Source: Quercus robur (taxonomy: Eukaryota; Streptophyta; Magnoliopsida; Fagales; Fagaceae). Taken from it: a DNA stretch of 64,000 bases. Below are positions 1 through 11,110 of this stretch, in pieces. The translations under genes were made by a program, and so were the position numbers. The stretch is from positions 29,221,530-29,285,529 of the forward strand of contig NC_065543.1 in the NCBI RefSeq assembly GCF_932294415.1, written 5' to 3'. The notes beneath the pieces are model-generated. The model was not told the DNA's origin. It made no database searches and worked only from the letters and a program-made list of their open reading frames with translations. Numbering within the stretch: the stretch's first letter is position 1; every line of letters starts with the position of its first letter.

Positions 1-179
1 ATGATTATATTCTTTTTGACTTTGCAGTTGCAACAATTTTACTCTCCTTAGCGACTCAACTCACAATTATAGCAAATATTCAAATTATTGTTTTATTACA
101 TTTTGTATAATTTAAATTTCTTAGTGATCATCCTAAAATAAATTTCTAGAACAATATTTGCTCATCTGGAACCTCCCTC

Positions 180-310
180 ATTGAAACAATATTTTGTGGG
201 ATAGCAACCTTCATCTCCAACAAATTGAATAATTGGAAATTTTGTTCCCTACATGCCCGAATACACTCCTATTCCAAACATCCAGCTTTGTACGACAATG
301 TTTCCATACA
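180..310 (-). pseudogene. Possible LINE reverse-transcriptase fragment
   Basis: Read on the minus strand, a short stretch gives LDVWNRSVFGHVGNKI, which resembles the LxxWNRxVFGxV segment lying just upstream of the reverse-transcriptase core in plant L1-type LINEs. Stops follow at once and no catalytic motif is visible. The call rests on one motif recognised from memory. Confidence 0.3.
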
Positions 311-1127
311 TTGAATAATTGGAAATTCAGAGTCAAGCAACAAATTATTATTAATTAATCGCTAACCCATGTGATGCACGGGAAAGCTATTGTGTATAAA
401 GATGTAAACTATTCTTTTTCTCTTCCTCTTTGATTGTACATTAGGATTCTAGTCTTATAGTTCCTATCCTTGATATGAAATATTAATCTTGATATGAAAC
501 ATTAATTTACATAATGAAAAATAGAAATCAATCTTAAGTTTAAAATAAAATGAAGAATTAAATCTTTAACATCCTCACTTATCCATAAAACGTATAAAAC
601 ACAAATTTAAAGAACTACTTAATCAATATTTCAAATAAATTGAAAAATTGAAAGACAACTTTAAAGTGTTTTTTGCTACAACTAAACTTACGAAGAATCA
701 AACTAAAACCCTCAATTATGGGAAACTCAACTAAGGCCTTAATGGCTTAATGCCGCCTCATACTTGAAATTACTACAAAATACACAAGCATTTATTTCAA
801 GCCAAACATAATAAACCACCGCAGACCTATCAATTTTTCTTATGGTGCTTTTCAAACTTCTGCCTTCCAACACTTTAATTATACAAATATAATATTTATT
901 TATAAAGTAAAGAAAAAACAAAGATCAGAAACCTTTTAATTTGATTTTGGGTAGAAATAAACTCAAAGACCCATCCGCACGATTTAATTCTCCTTTTCTT
1001 TTGGTTACAGATAGATTGGTGCTCTTCCCAATCATTAGAAAAAAAAAAAATTTTATTTCATGTCACAAAGGTGGAGAATTTAAACACATAAATTGTTTAA
1101 ATTGAAGATACAAAATATTCTAAAATT

Positions 1128-1267
1128 ATAGGAATAAATATTCTAAAATTAATGATCTTGATGTCATTGTCTACTGGTCTATACATCGCATTGCCATCAA
1201 CCACTTGAAAATAAGAGAGTTCATACAATTTTCCTTCTTGCAGAAGAGGCTTGAACTTTTTAGCTAT
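1128..1267 (-). pseudogene. RPA/DUF223-like OB-fold exon fragment
   Basis: The minus strand encodes about 42 open codons containing KKFKPLLQEGKLYEL, then FQVV and MYRPVDNDIKI. This is the FxxLLxEGxxYxLxxFxV...YRP...KI pattern of the N-terminal OB fold in plant RPA70-like and DUF223 proteins, which bind single-stranded DNA. An in-frame stop lies just upstream and the frame runs into AT-rich sequence downstream, so this is a relict exon or a captured fragment. Such fragments are often carried by Helitrons, but no Helitron end was recognised here. Confidence 0.45.
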
Positions 1268-1663
1268 ATTATTTCAAATGATTGCATGTATTGAATTATT
1301 CTGCAAGTAAAGTGCATCAATTTTATATAGGTAGAGTTCATGGTATATATAATGATCGAACAATATTAAAAGCTATAGAAGAAAAACAAACCTGCTCATA
1401 GATTAAAATCATATTTAAACTAATAATATCATTATTTTTTGAGTTGATTGCATTCCACATCCTTGATATTCTGATCTTGACTTTCCAATTTTCTTTGTGT
1501 TTGTCTATACAAAGCTGATTAAGAAGAGAATATTACATCATCTTGGATCCCTACCTGTATAGATTAATAAAATTGAAAGTATTCGTACATTGAATGCATA
1601 ATCATGAACCTGGCTTTCTGCCCTCCTTGTACTTGAAATGTACTTGTATTTAACCATCAACAG

Positions 1664-1695
<32 letters not shown>

Positions 1696-2869
1696 ATACC
1701 TCTTGTGTCTCTTATAAAAGAATCCCATATTAATTAACAACAGTAGATTAAGCTGACGAACTCTTTCTCAATCAGTTGGGTCGAGAGGTGGATAGACTTG
1801 GACCTTACATTCATTGCCGCATCTGCAACCGTTGAAGCATTCCGGCCATTTCAAGTAGTAGCTTTTAAGGAATTAGAAAAAAGTAACTTGTAAGTACATA
1901 TTAATATATTATACAATCAAAAACTATACCAACGAACAAAACAGAGGACCATTAACCCTTCACGCCTCACCAAAACATAGCAAAGCAAATGAAGTAGGAC
2001 AAATACATAATAAATTATTACAAAGGCCTTTTTTGCCTGAAAACTTAGACTTCATTTAAAAAATAAATAAATAAATAAATAAAAAACACAAAAACAACAA
2101 CAATAACAAAGAAGCAGGACAGACGCAATAAAGAGAGAAACAATCACACAACTAAAACAGGCCAACATTGCTGGTTAACAAAGCCTTTGTTAACGTAGTC
2201 TGTAAAAGTTGGTAGCCTTTAATAGAACAATTTTCCTTCACCAACATGCAAACATGATATTGCAAATTCCATCGAAAGCAAATTCATCCACGCTAGCCCT
2301 TGGGATTCGAAAAATAGTAAATACATGTAAATAATTTAGTTTTATATATATACAGTCAAATACGTATTATTTCAGGCCAAATGCTTAGAGGATTTGGTGC
2401 ATAGGAAAGAACCAAGCAGAGGTTACCTTAATTCAAAACTTGAATCAAGAATTGTTATTTGAAAGAATCAAAGTTCAAATCAAATATCTCAAATTCAAAC
2501 CCAAATTAGCCTTCAAATATGGCCCCTATCAGCCATCAGGATTTGTTGTTTTTTTTTTATTTAGATCATTGAGACATTTTGTCAAACACTTACGGTTGGC
2601 CTATTTTCACAAAGGATATCAATTCTTATATCATTCTCTCAACCATTATACCAGCAAAACATGAGAAAGAGAAAGAATTACAGAGAGAAAAAGTAAGAAA
2701 GTTGGTGAATTTGTCAAACAAAATTGGATTTTGAATAACATACAAAAGACTTTGTATGTTTTGAATAAAAGGAAGATCGTTTATATATAAAATAAAATAA
2801 AAAAGAGAATAATCAAATAAGATAGCCAAATTGGATTGCAAACATATATTATTAAATAGAAACTCACCT

Positions 2870-3029
2870 GGAGAGGATACAGATTTTCAACGAAGGGTAT
2901 CGATTCATGTTGATGGGCTGGCCTTTCTTCACAAAGGATATTGGTTTGAGTGACAGAAGAAAGCTTGGAATGAAGGTAGAGAAGGGAAAAAGACCGGAGG
3001 CAGGGGAATATGTATGTAGAGAGAGGCAT
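2870..3029 (-). CDS. Candidate first exon of an unidentified minus-strand gene
   Basis: An ATG at 3027-3029 opens 53 codons that start MPLSTYIFPCLRSFSLLYLH, a hydrophobic, Ser-rich N-terminus like a signal or transit peptide. The frame ends at a good donor (CAG|GTGAGT, intron from 2869 downward). Inside the intron the frame soon meets stops. Possible downstream exons are the Cys-rich tail near 1768-1876 and the OB-fold fragment near 1200, but I could not join them in phase. It could equally be a relict. Confidence 0.25.
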
Positions 3030-3200
3030 GGAGGAAATTGTGTGTTTGAAGAAAGAGATGGGACTGCATGAAGAAGAAGTGAGGGAGTTTGATGAGCATG
3101 TGCTACTGTGTTTGCGTTGAAAGGGGAGTGTTTTTTTAATCGGGTTTCAGTTTTGGGCAGAAGGAAATTTTAGGGTTTTAGGCTTTTGGCTATTTTCTTT

Positions 3201-3562
3201 TACCTGAAATTTTCGGGTGTTTTTTTTTCTTTTTAATAATGTCGTGTTTTAGAAAAGTTTTTTTTTTTTAATATTGTGCTGACGTGGAAAATTGTGGGAG
3301 TTTCAAAGGTTTCGATTTTTTTACCTGAAATTTTTGGGTGTTTTTTTTTTCTTTTTAATAATGTCGTGTTTTAGAAAAGTTTTTTTTTTTTAATATTGTG
3401 CTGACGTGGAAAATTGTGGGAGTTTTAAAGGTTTCGATTTTTTTACCTGAAATTTTTGGGTGTTTTTTTTTTCTTTTTAATAATGTCGTGTTTTAGAAAA
3501 GTTTTTTTTTTTTTTAATATTGTGCTGACGTGAAAAAGTGTGTGAGTTTCAAATGTTTCATT
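3201..3562. repeat. Three 121-122 bp tandem repeats upstream of the cystatin-like gene
   Basis: Units start at 3201, 3322 and 3444, each beginning TACCTGAAATTTT and containing a long T run, GTCGTGTTTTAGAAAAG and TGCTGACGTGRAAA. Each carries a bZIP-type ACGT core (TGACGTGG at 3280-3287 and 3402-3409, TGACGTGA at 3526-3533). An (AT)n run follows at about 3563-3584. The array ends 260 bp before the cystatin start codon. Confidence 0.9.
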
Positions 3563-3820
3563 ATATATATATATATATATATATTACTATCTGTATTCGG
3601 TGTTAAAAACATTATTATATGTCGGCTAGTGGGCTTTCAACCAAAGCCGACTTAGGCTTGTGGGTTGCAATTAAAGCCATACGGCCCAACCATCTGCAAC
3701 AAATGGTAAAAATGTAAAGTAAATAGAAATGAGAATAGGGCTAAAAGAAACAACACGTGAGTGTGAGATCATCTATTTATTCATCATCGTAAAAAATAAA
3801 AATTTCTGATCTCATCTGAA

Positions 3821-6800
3821 ATGGCTATGGCGGCTGCTACTGCTGATGTCCTTGTCCCGAGGCTGGACGAAAAGCACGAGGAACTACAAGAGAAGAAGCA
3901 GAAGATGACAGATGAAGAAAGACAAGAGGAAGAAGACGTCCCCTATCGCGAGAAAGTTGGCTTACCTTTGGATGATGAACTTCAAGAGAAGAAGCAGAAG
4001 AAGACAGATGAAGAAAAACAAGACGTCCCATATCTTAGTGACGATGACGATGATGATTGTTTTCCTGGTGAGCTCCCTGAGATGACCCGTGCAGAATTGG
4101 CTTTGTATCATCAACAGGTTGAAGAAAGCGGGGTAAGCAATCATCGGATATAGTGAGTTTGTGCGTGATGATGCTCCCATGAATCTTGTCTCATTCTGAT
4201 TCGCAGGGCTTTGATGTTGACGACTTCTCCCACTCTTTCGCATGCGGTAGAATTGAGACGATGGGATTCAGGGGGGTCATTGATGATGCTGATAAGAAAG
4301 AACTTGGTGAATATTCTATGGAAGCAATCCACAAGTACAACACTGATGAGGTCTTTTCATAATCAAACCCCTTAATTAGTTACCTTTATTATTGCTGTTG
4401 GCTTTATTGTGTCTGGGACAATTTCTTGTAGAAGAAGAACTTTAAGTTCAAGGAGGTGGTGAAGGCAAATGTGCAGTGCGTTGAGGGCCTCATGTATTAT
4501 ATTACCTTCAATGCTGAGAATGCTTCTACTGCTACTATTGAAACCTTTCAAGCTGAAGTGTGGAGAGGAATTGGATTTGTAGAGGTCACATCTATTAGGG
4601 TAAAGCCCATCTCTATCTCCAAGCAAGGTAATTTCTTTTTCTATGCTCCATCAAATAAACCTTTGAAACTGCTCCTAAGTCATGCATTAGCTGGAAAAAG
4701 CATGATAATGTTTTACATTTGCAATTTCTTTTTTTGTATTAATTTGCTTGATGCATTCATGAGGTTACAATGCTGAGTTAACTTAGTTGGAGGCGAATGT
4801 TTGAAAAGGATCTACTCTCTAATAATACACGTCTTTTAACCTATTATGCTATTGCTCCTGCTTGACTTGTCTAGATTTGTAGCTTCAACCTTTTAGCGTG
4901 TGTGCATGTCCTTTGTTATTTGAATGATTACTTGAAAACTACCCTGTTTTAAGAGAGTTGTTATCATGCTTTGGGAACTTATTGTGCTTGGACTCATAGT
5001 TAGGATGTGTTTGAAACCTTCTATACATTTTATTTGGAAGATCTACTTTCTCTTATTTGCTTTTGGATTTTGATGAATTTAGGCTTAACGTCAAAAACTA
5101 CTAGTTTTCAAAACTTATTCTCGATCAAATTCGTGATATATCGGAGCCACTAAGACACTTTAGTTGTTATTTATGTTTTGGTTGTCATCTTCAGAACCCT
5201 TTAACTAGCTATTGCTGATTTATATTCTCTTACTACTTTTATGTTCCAGCGGTGCAGGCACCTTGATGCACCAAGAATATTGTTAATTTGAAACCTCGAA
5301 TTTTGGAATTTCACCGATGTAAATCTTTATCCAACTAAGGATTTTGTGGGGTTATTTTTTTTAATTACTTTCCTTATTGATGTACTCATTGGAAGCCTAT
5401 TTAAAATGGCTTTAGTAAGGATTTAAGGTAGACTTTGATGGTCGGAATTTTGTTCTGGAAATTCTTGAAGTGCTGGGTGTTGATTCCAAGCAAACCTAAG
5501 TGCTGATTCAAATGTGCAGTTGTTACGCTCCTTCAAAATACCACATTAAACACAATGGTGTTAAATTCTAAATGTCAGATGTGCACCACTGGGACCATAT
5601 CTTTAAAATCTTAAGATGCTCTCAAAATAAAATTTCCAAATGTCAGATGCCCCGATCAATTTATCCATCCAATAAAAAGATCTAGCACCCTTTTAGGCAA
5701 AACCCAAAAACTCCAAATGATCTAATTGAAGTCAAAACACCACAACTAATAAACCCTCTCACATGAATCAAAAGATAATACACTATCTCGCCACTATTTC
5801 AGCACAAACAATACCTGGCCACAATTTAAAAACCTCTTCTCCTTAGGTTGTCAACAATATCTTCCCTCACACCGCCATCCAAACATGAAAGGAAACTTGC
5901 ATAGGGGCCTTAACCCTCCAAATACTTTTTCAAGGAAAGATGACACAGATAAACCCTCTTAGCACGTTATAGTAAGAATGAATATCAAAACCCCCATTTT
6001 TCTTCAGTTTCCACCAAACACAATCCCCACTCACAGTAGGAGTATTAGACTCCAACATATGAAGAAAATTCAATTCCCAATTATTGAAATCACCAAGGAA
6101 TCACACATATCACTTTTTAATACGTTTACAATGTAAACAGCACCACATAAGCTTACATATACTTATATTCTATTGTTTGATCCATGTCTTACCTACATGA
6201 TTCTCTGATTTATTCTCTTATTTGAATACTTCGTTTCTAGCCAGCAAATGCCTTTTTTTTTTTTCCTGGTTAGAAAATGCAAGCTTATAAATTTTGAACA
6301 CTAAAGATGGAATCTATCTTCACTTGATTTTTTTTTTTTTTTTTCATTTGATATTCAGAAAAAATAAAAAAATAAATTGTTTCTCAACAAAAGCTTTATG
6401 AGATGCCAGTCTGAACTATGGATCCATAAAACCTATTGTTCTTACTAGATAACTTGGTGATGGACATTTAGTGATAATCTTAGATTTGAAATTATAATAA
6501 AGCTCCCAAGGGGTTGGAAAACTTCAAATTGCACTGTGCTTCTATGTTGCCTTGGCGGTTGTCCAAGTATGAAGGTTTTTGAAGGTTGGTAAAAGAACAT
6601 TGCTGAATACCCAAATAAAGATAAACTTCAAATTGCATGCAAGATGCAAGGAGTAAAAAAGAATCATGACCAATTGCAGCATGGGTGTAACTAATTATTG
6701 TGCAAGTGAGTAGGTTCCATTTGCTGATGCAGCAGAATATGGCCAAGGCAAAATCATGATTTGGTCATAGTTAGAATTGATTATTTAGGACTGTGGACCA

Positions 6801-6929
6801 GCTAGTCTAATAGCTCAAAAATGGCAAATAAGGCACTTGACATAGTTTTATTGCTTGGTGTTTTTGACCTTATTTTTGTTATTTGCAGGAAATGAAGACT
6901 TGGCAATATGCTGTTCGCAAAGTTCATGA
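3821..6929 (+). CDS. Phytocystatin-like protein (cystatin domain, acidic repeat N-terminus)
   Basis: Four exons join in phase: 3821-4132, 4207-4350, 4432-4627 and 6889-6929, giving 230 aa. Residues 137-149 (LGEYSMEAIHKYN) match the plant cystatin LARFAV-type helix. Residues 167-171 (QCVEG) fit the QxVxG loop that enters papain-like protease active sites, and W196 sits where the second binding hairpin is expected. Known cystatins inhibit C1A cysteine proteases. The first 104 residues are unusual: highly charged, with two copies of ELQEKKQK.TDEE..E..DVPY and a run of six Asp, so this is longer than a minimal phytocystatin. The donor of intron 2 (GAG|GTCTTT) is weak. Intron 3 is 2.3 kb and holds a LINE fragment. 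The last exon is the least certain: phase 1 splicing ends at TGA 6927-6929, but another frame stays open to TAA at 6955-6957. If intron 3 is retained, the frame ends at 4776. Confidence 0.75.
5545..6110 (-). pseudogene. Decayed LINE fragment (zf-RVT region) in a cystatin intron
   Basis: The minus strand of 5990-6110 reads FNNWELNFLHMLES, then GDCVWWKLKKNGGFDIHSYYN, and after a stop continues KSIWRVKAPMQVSFHVWMAV. This is the linker and zinc-binding reverse-transcriptase (zf-RVT) region at the C-terminal end of plant L1-type LINE ORF2. Several stops and frame breaks follow toward 5545 (WVLPKRVLDLF is still visible in another frame). It lies antisense in intron 3 of the cystatin-like gene and has no coding capacity left. 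Confidence 0.7.
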
Positions 6930-7890
6930 AGGTTGCTGGCAGTATTTTTCTATCTAAGTCAAATGGAGGGAAAACACTTTTTAAGTCTGAATTTAATATT
7001 ATGTATGGTAAGTTTAGGTTGATATTATGTTTTTGAGACTCTTGTTAAATTATGCAAGGATGTTCTACTCATAGGTTGCCGAATTAATGTGGCCTTTTTC
7101 ATCAAATGTCAAGCAAAGAAAATGCTCCTTTAGTTTCCTTTACTAAAGGGTTAATTTGACAATATTAAGGATGGGGACTGGGACATTGGAACTACACTTT
7201 TCCATTGCGTCCTTGAAGTTGTGTAGTGAGAGCGACCACCACCTCTAGCTCTTTTTGATTCATTGTAGTGCAGCTCGCATCTCAACAGGACACCCCCAGA
7301 TCCTTGCTCAAGGCTGCATCAAAGTGACAGTAACTAAATATTATAATGAAATCTTAGTTTTAAAGAGAGGATGTTTGAATCGTTGATAAATTACAGTCAC
7401 TGAGGAAATGGTTTGATGATAAAATCGTAGAATGAATCTTTTGTCTTTTTTTTTTTTTTTTAAGACGGATTTTTTAGGTCCATTTTTATCCAAAATCTCA
7501 AAACTTTTTAGATAACTCCGCTTGTGCTAACTTTCTAAGTAGTCCTAGCTTGAAAATTAAGTTATTCACTACCCCCATCCAAGGGACCCTCCCCCCTAGC
7601 CTCTTAGACGCTTTAAAGACTATGTTGAGACCAATTCTTCCATAGTTCAGCTTCTTAGTAGAATTTCTCTTGATTCCTCCTAGTTGTTAGTGTTCTTTTC
7701 TTTGGGCATTAAGATAATTGTTTTTTACACCCTAGTCTTCCTTAGTCTAGTGTTAATTCATATCCCACATTCTCTTAATTCTTAAAGTGAAATCCCATGT
7801 TCTGCTTAAAGCTTTACTTTTCTGCATGTATATATTGTTCCCATTTGAATTCTCAAGTCAATATTTATTTTTGTTCATAGTTAGTAGATT
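6930..7890. other. Intergenic, nothing recognised
   Basis: 3' flank of the cystatin-like gene, with poly-T at 7447-7463 and no coding frame or repeat boundary that I recognise. The left edge of segmental duplication copy A falls at about 7891. Confidence 0.5.
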
Positions 7891-8120
7891 GGTACCTTTT
7901 GGTTCCTCTAAGGGATCCTTGGGCCTTTATAAATTTCCTAAAACCATTAGGCAAAGACTACTTAGAGAATATGAAAACAATTCCTATATAAACTTTACAA
8001 ACAAGGATTATTTTCTCTTTTAATTGTTCAAATTCTTAAAAAACATGCACAGTTGCAACCACAAGATAAACTGCAACTTGCTTACAAAAAGCAATTTGAT
8101 CATCATTACTAATTCTCTTA

Positions 8121-8441
8121 GGGTCCGTTTGGATACAGCTGAAAACTGAAACTGAAAACTGAAAAACACTGTAGCGAAATAATTTTTAAATGTGTGAATA
8201 GTATCGTGGGACCCATTTTTAATGAAAAAGTTGCTGAAAAGTGAAATTTGTGAGTCCGTGAACAGTACACGATGTGCTGTGATTGGTCCAAAAAAATTTG
8301 AAAAGTCAAAGTTTGCGGCTACTGTTCATTGAACAGTGCATGAACAGTAGCCGCAACACCCAAAACGCGTGAAAAAAAAAAAAAAAAAAAAACAGACAAA
8401 ACGCAAACGCAGGGAACTTTCAGCCGAATCCAAACGCACTC
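8121..8441. mobile_element. Tourist/Harbinger-type MITE with empty site in the paralogue
   Basis: 321 bp, left end GGGTCCGTTTGGATACAGC, right end reverse-complementing to GAGTGCGTTTGGATTCGGC, flanked by TTA at 8118-8120 and 8442-8444. The duplicated segment near 29770 has the uninterrupted site ATTCTCTTAGAAC with a single TTA. A 3-bp TWA duplication and these ends indicate PIF/Harbinger mobilisation. No coding capacity. Confidence 0.92.
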
Positions 8442-8859
8442 TTATAACTTTTAATACTGATTCCTAGCCGAAAGAAATAAAATAAAATATATTTAAGGAG
8501 CCAAATAATGAACATAAACACAAATATAAATATATGCCTAAAAATATATATACATTACCTTAGTTTTTGGCTTACATTAGTCTCATTTTTGTCCTTGAAA
8601 AGGACAGTCTTCCTCAGTAGAAATTCCACTGTCCATTATTCACTTAAATGCTCTATTAATTGAATGTGTAGTAACCTTTTTTATCAAGTTTCTCGGGACT
8701 CAATTCACAACAATCTACCAACTCTTGTGGTGATAATGGAGTTATAACCCTATTGATGTGATTGTGAGTCTATAGAGCTTCTATGGCTCAAGGGGCCGCA
8801 TTGCCTAACAAGAATATTTAAAATAACTTATAATTTTTGGTTATAATAGAAGTTTTAAT

Positions 8860-9125
8860 ATATTAGAAAAAAAGCAATAACTTAAAATGAAGAAATCATT
8901 ACAATAAATTTATACAAATTATTTTTACAATTTATTGCAACGAAGTTATCGTTGCAATAATTTGATATTAATTCTTTTATAATCTATTACAATGCCTCAT
9001 ATGAAACTGCAACGAATATATCATTGCAATAATCTAATATCAATTATTTCATAATATATCGCAATTAAAAAATAAAGTAATTATCTACTACAATGAAGAT
9101 ATCATTGTAATAATTTAATCCAACT
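8860..9125. repeat. TTGCAATAA-rich AT repeat
   Basis: Repeated variants of ATTGCAATAATTTGATATTAAT; the paralogous stretch is 30200-30450. The same motif forms the AT-rich half of the 677-bp array at 23.7-28.8 kb, so the two arrays share an origin. Confidence 0.7.
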
Positions 9126-9648
9126 TATTTTGGTTAATTATGTAGTACACTATAATTATATTTATTTCGAGCTAAAAATCAAAAGCTAGAAGAAAATGAA
9201 GAGCTTTGTAAATAATTACTATAAGCATGTTGATATATACACACACATTACCTTATTTTTTGTTTTACAATATTCTCCTTTTTGTCCTTAAAAAGGATAG
9301 TCTTCTTTAGTAGAAATGTCATTGTCCATTATCCACGTAAATGCTCTGTTAATTGAATATGTGTAGTAACATTTTTTATTAGGTTTCTCGGGACTCAATT
9401 CACAACAATCTACCAACTCTTGTGGTGATAACAGAGTTATGATCCTATTAATGTGATTCAGAGTCTATAGAGCTTCTCTAGCTCCAGTGGCCTTGATTGC
9501 CCAATAAGAATCTTTAAACAATAAAATGGTAATACATTATAATTTTATTTATTTCAAGCTAAAAATCAAAAGTTAGAAGAAAATGAAGAGCTTTCTAAAT
9601 ACTTACTACAAGCACGTTCATTTCTAACTGGATGACTCCAATCCACTA

Positions 9649-11110
9649 CACTACAAAAAAAATTGGTTTTATAGCAGCCTTCCGGCAGTTTTGAAAACTG
9701 CCACTATAGGAGACCTAATGTGATGCTTTTAGGAACTGCCACAATAGGTTGACCTATTATGGCAATTTAAAACCAGCGCTATACTCTACTGCAACGCTTT
9801 ATGAAACTACCACAACATATTAAGCTATTACGGTGTTTCCAAGTACCGCTACAGGTTTTAAATTAATTAATTTTTTTTAAAATGACCTATTACAGCAATT
9901 TTAAAACTGCTGCTATGGGTTTTGCCGTAGGTAAGACTTATTATGGCAGTTTTAAAACTGCTACTATATAGTAAGACCTATTATAGCGGTTTCCAACCGC
10001 CACTATAGGTTTTTAATTAAATCTTTTTTTTTTACTGACCTATTATGGTGAGTTTAAAATTGTCGCTATATAGTAAGGCCTATTACCACGGTATCTAACC
10101 GTTGCTATAGGTTTTTAATTAATTTTTTTTTTCATTGATCTATTACGGCAATTTTAAAACCACCGCTATGTTCAAATTATTCACGGATTTGAATGACCTA
10201 TTGCAGCGGTTTTAAAATAGTCATAATACGTTTAAATTACAAAATTTTAAGAGGGCCTATTGTGATAGTTTTGAATCGCCGCAATAGGAATTCACAATAG
10301 AAATACCTATTACAATAGTTTAAAAACCGTTGCAATAAGATTAAAGTCAAAAACTGTGTTTACAGAATTCCTTTGTGAAATCCTTTGGATTTTGGTAATG
10401 GATTAGCGTTATTGTGTTATTTAGTAACGTTGATGTTATATAAACTTATAACATTGCCTTTATTATATTTAGGATGGTGATGATATGGCTGACCATTTTC
10501 CTACTGCACAAAATCAATCATCAGGGGAATCTCATCAAGAAATATGCTGCGGTTTTTTTTTTTTTTTTTTTAGGACTATTTAAATTATCTTGTTGCACTA
10601 AATGTATTAAATAGTTTGCAGCTTTGACATGACATTCTAGACATTTGGAATGTCTTGTACAGAGCATAACAATTATTATAGCTAGAAATTGTATTATTGT
10701 ATTTTATTAATTTGATAGCTTGAATATGTTTGATTATTGTGGGGTCTATATTGCGTGCGAAAACTAGATCTAGTCCTTTATTTAATATTGATTTTTGTTT
10801 AACCATAAACAGGTTGAGAAAACAAAATGCAGGAAAAATATTTTTGCTTAAATGTTTTTTTTTAAATGACCTATAGTAGCGCTTTTAAACTACCGCTAAT
10901 ACTGGTATTTTAAAAAGACCTATAGCAGCAATCTTGAAACTGCCACTAAAGGTAATATTGGAAAATTTTAAAAATGACTATAGTGGCAATTTAAAACTGC
11001 TGGTATAGGTTCAACCTACTATGACGATTTTCAATTTCTGAAAAGTGCCGGGTTAAAAAAAACCGCTGCTAAAGGTTATATTAGAAAAATATAAAAATAC
11101 CTATAGTAGT
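9649..11110 (+). mobile_element. CACTA (En/Spm)-like element, degenerate, copy A
   Basis: The left end CACTACAAAAAAA at 9649 is the classical CACTA terminus. It is followed to about 10345 by many subterminal units of the form CCTATTAYGGCRGTTTTAAAACYGCYRCTATAGG in alternating orientation. A unique middle part (10345-10855) includes an exon-like stretch starting after an acceptor at 10473 (DGDDMADHFPTAQNQSSGES). Further subterminal units cover 10855-11110. I did not find the matching right end TTTGTAGTG, so the element is truncated there. No transposase remains. Confidence 0.75.

Larger units (their letters stand above)
1..2869. other. AT-rich intergenic sequence with weak gene remnants
   Basis: Apart from the two remnants listed separately, I see AT-rich DNA, an (AT)n microsatellite at about 1663-1690 and an AAAT run near 2062-2082. 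A minus-strand open stretch ending with TGA at 1768-1770 has a small cysteine-rich tail (pattern C-x4-C-x-C-x3-C followed by VYPPLDPTD). It has no recognised homologue and no clear start. Confidence 0.4.
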
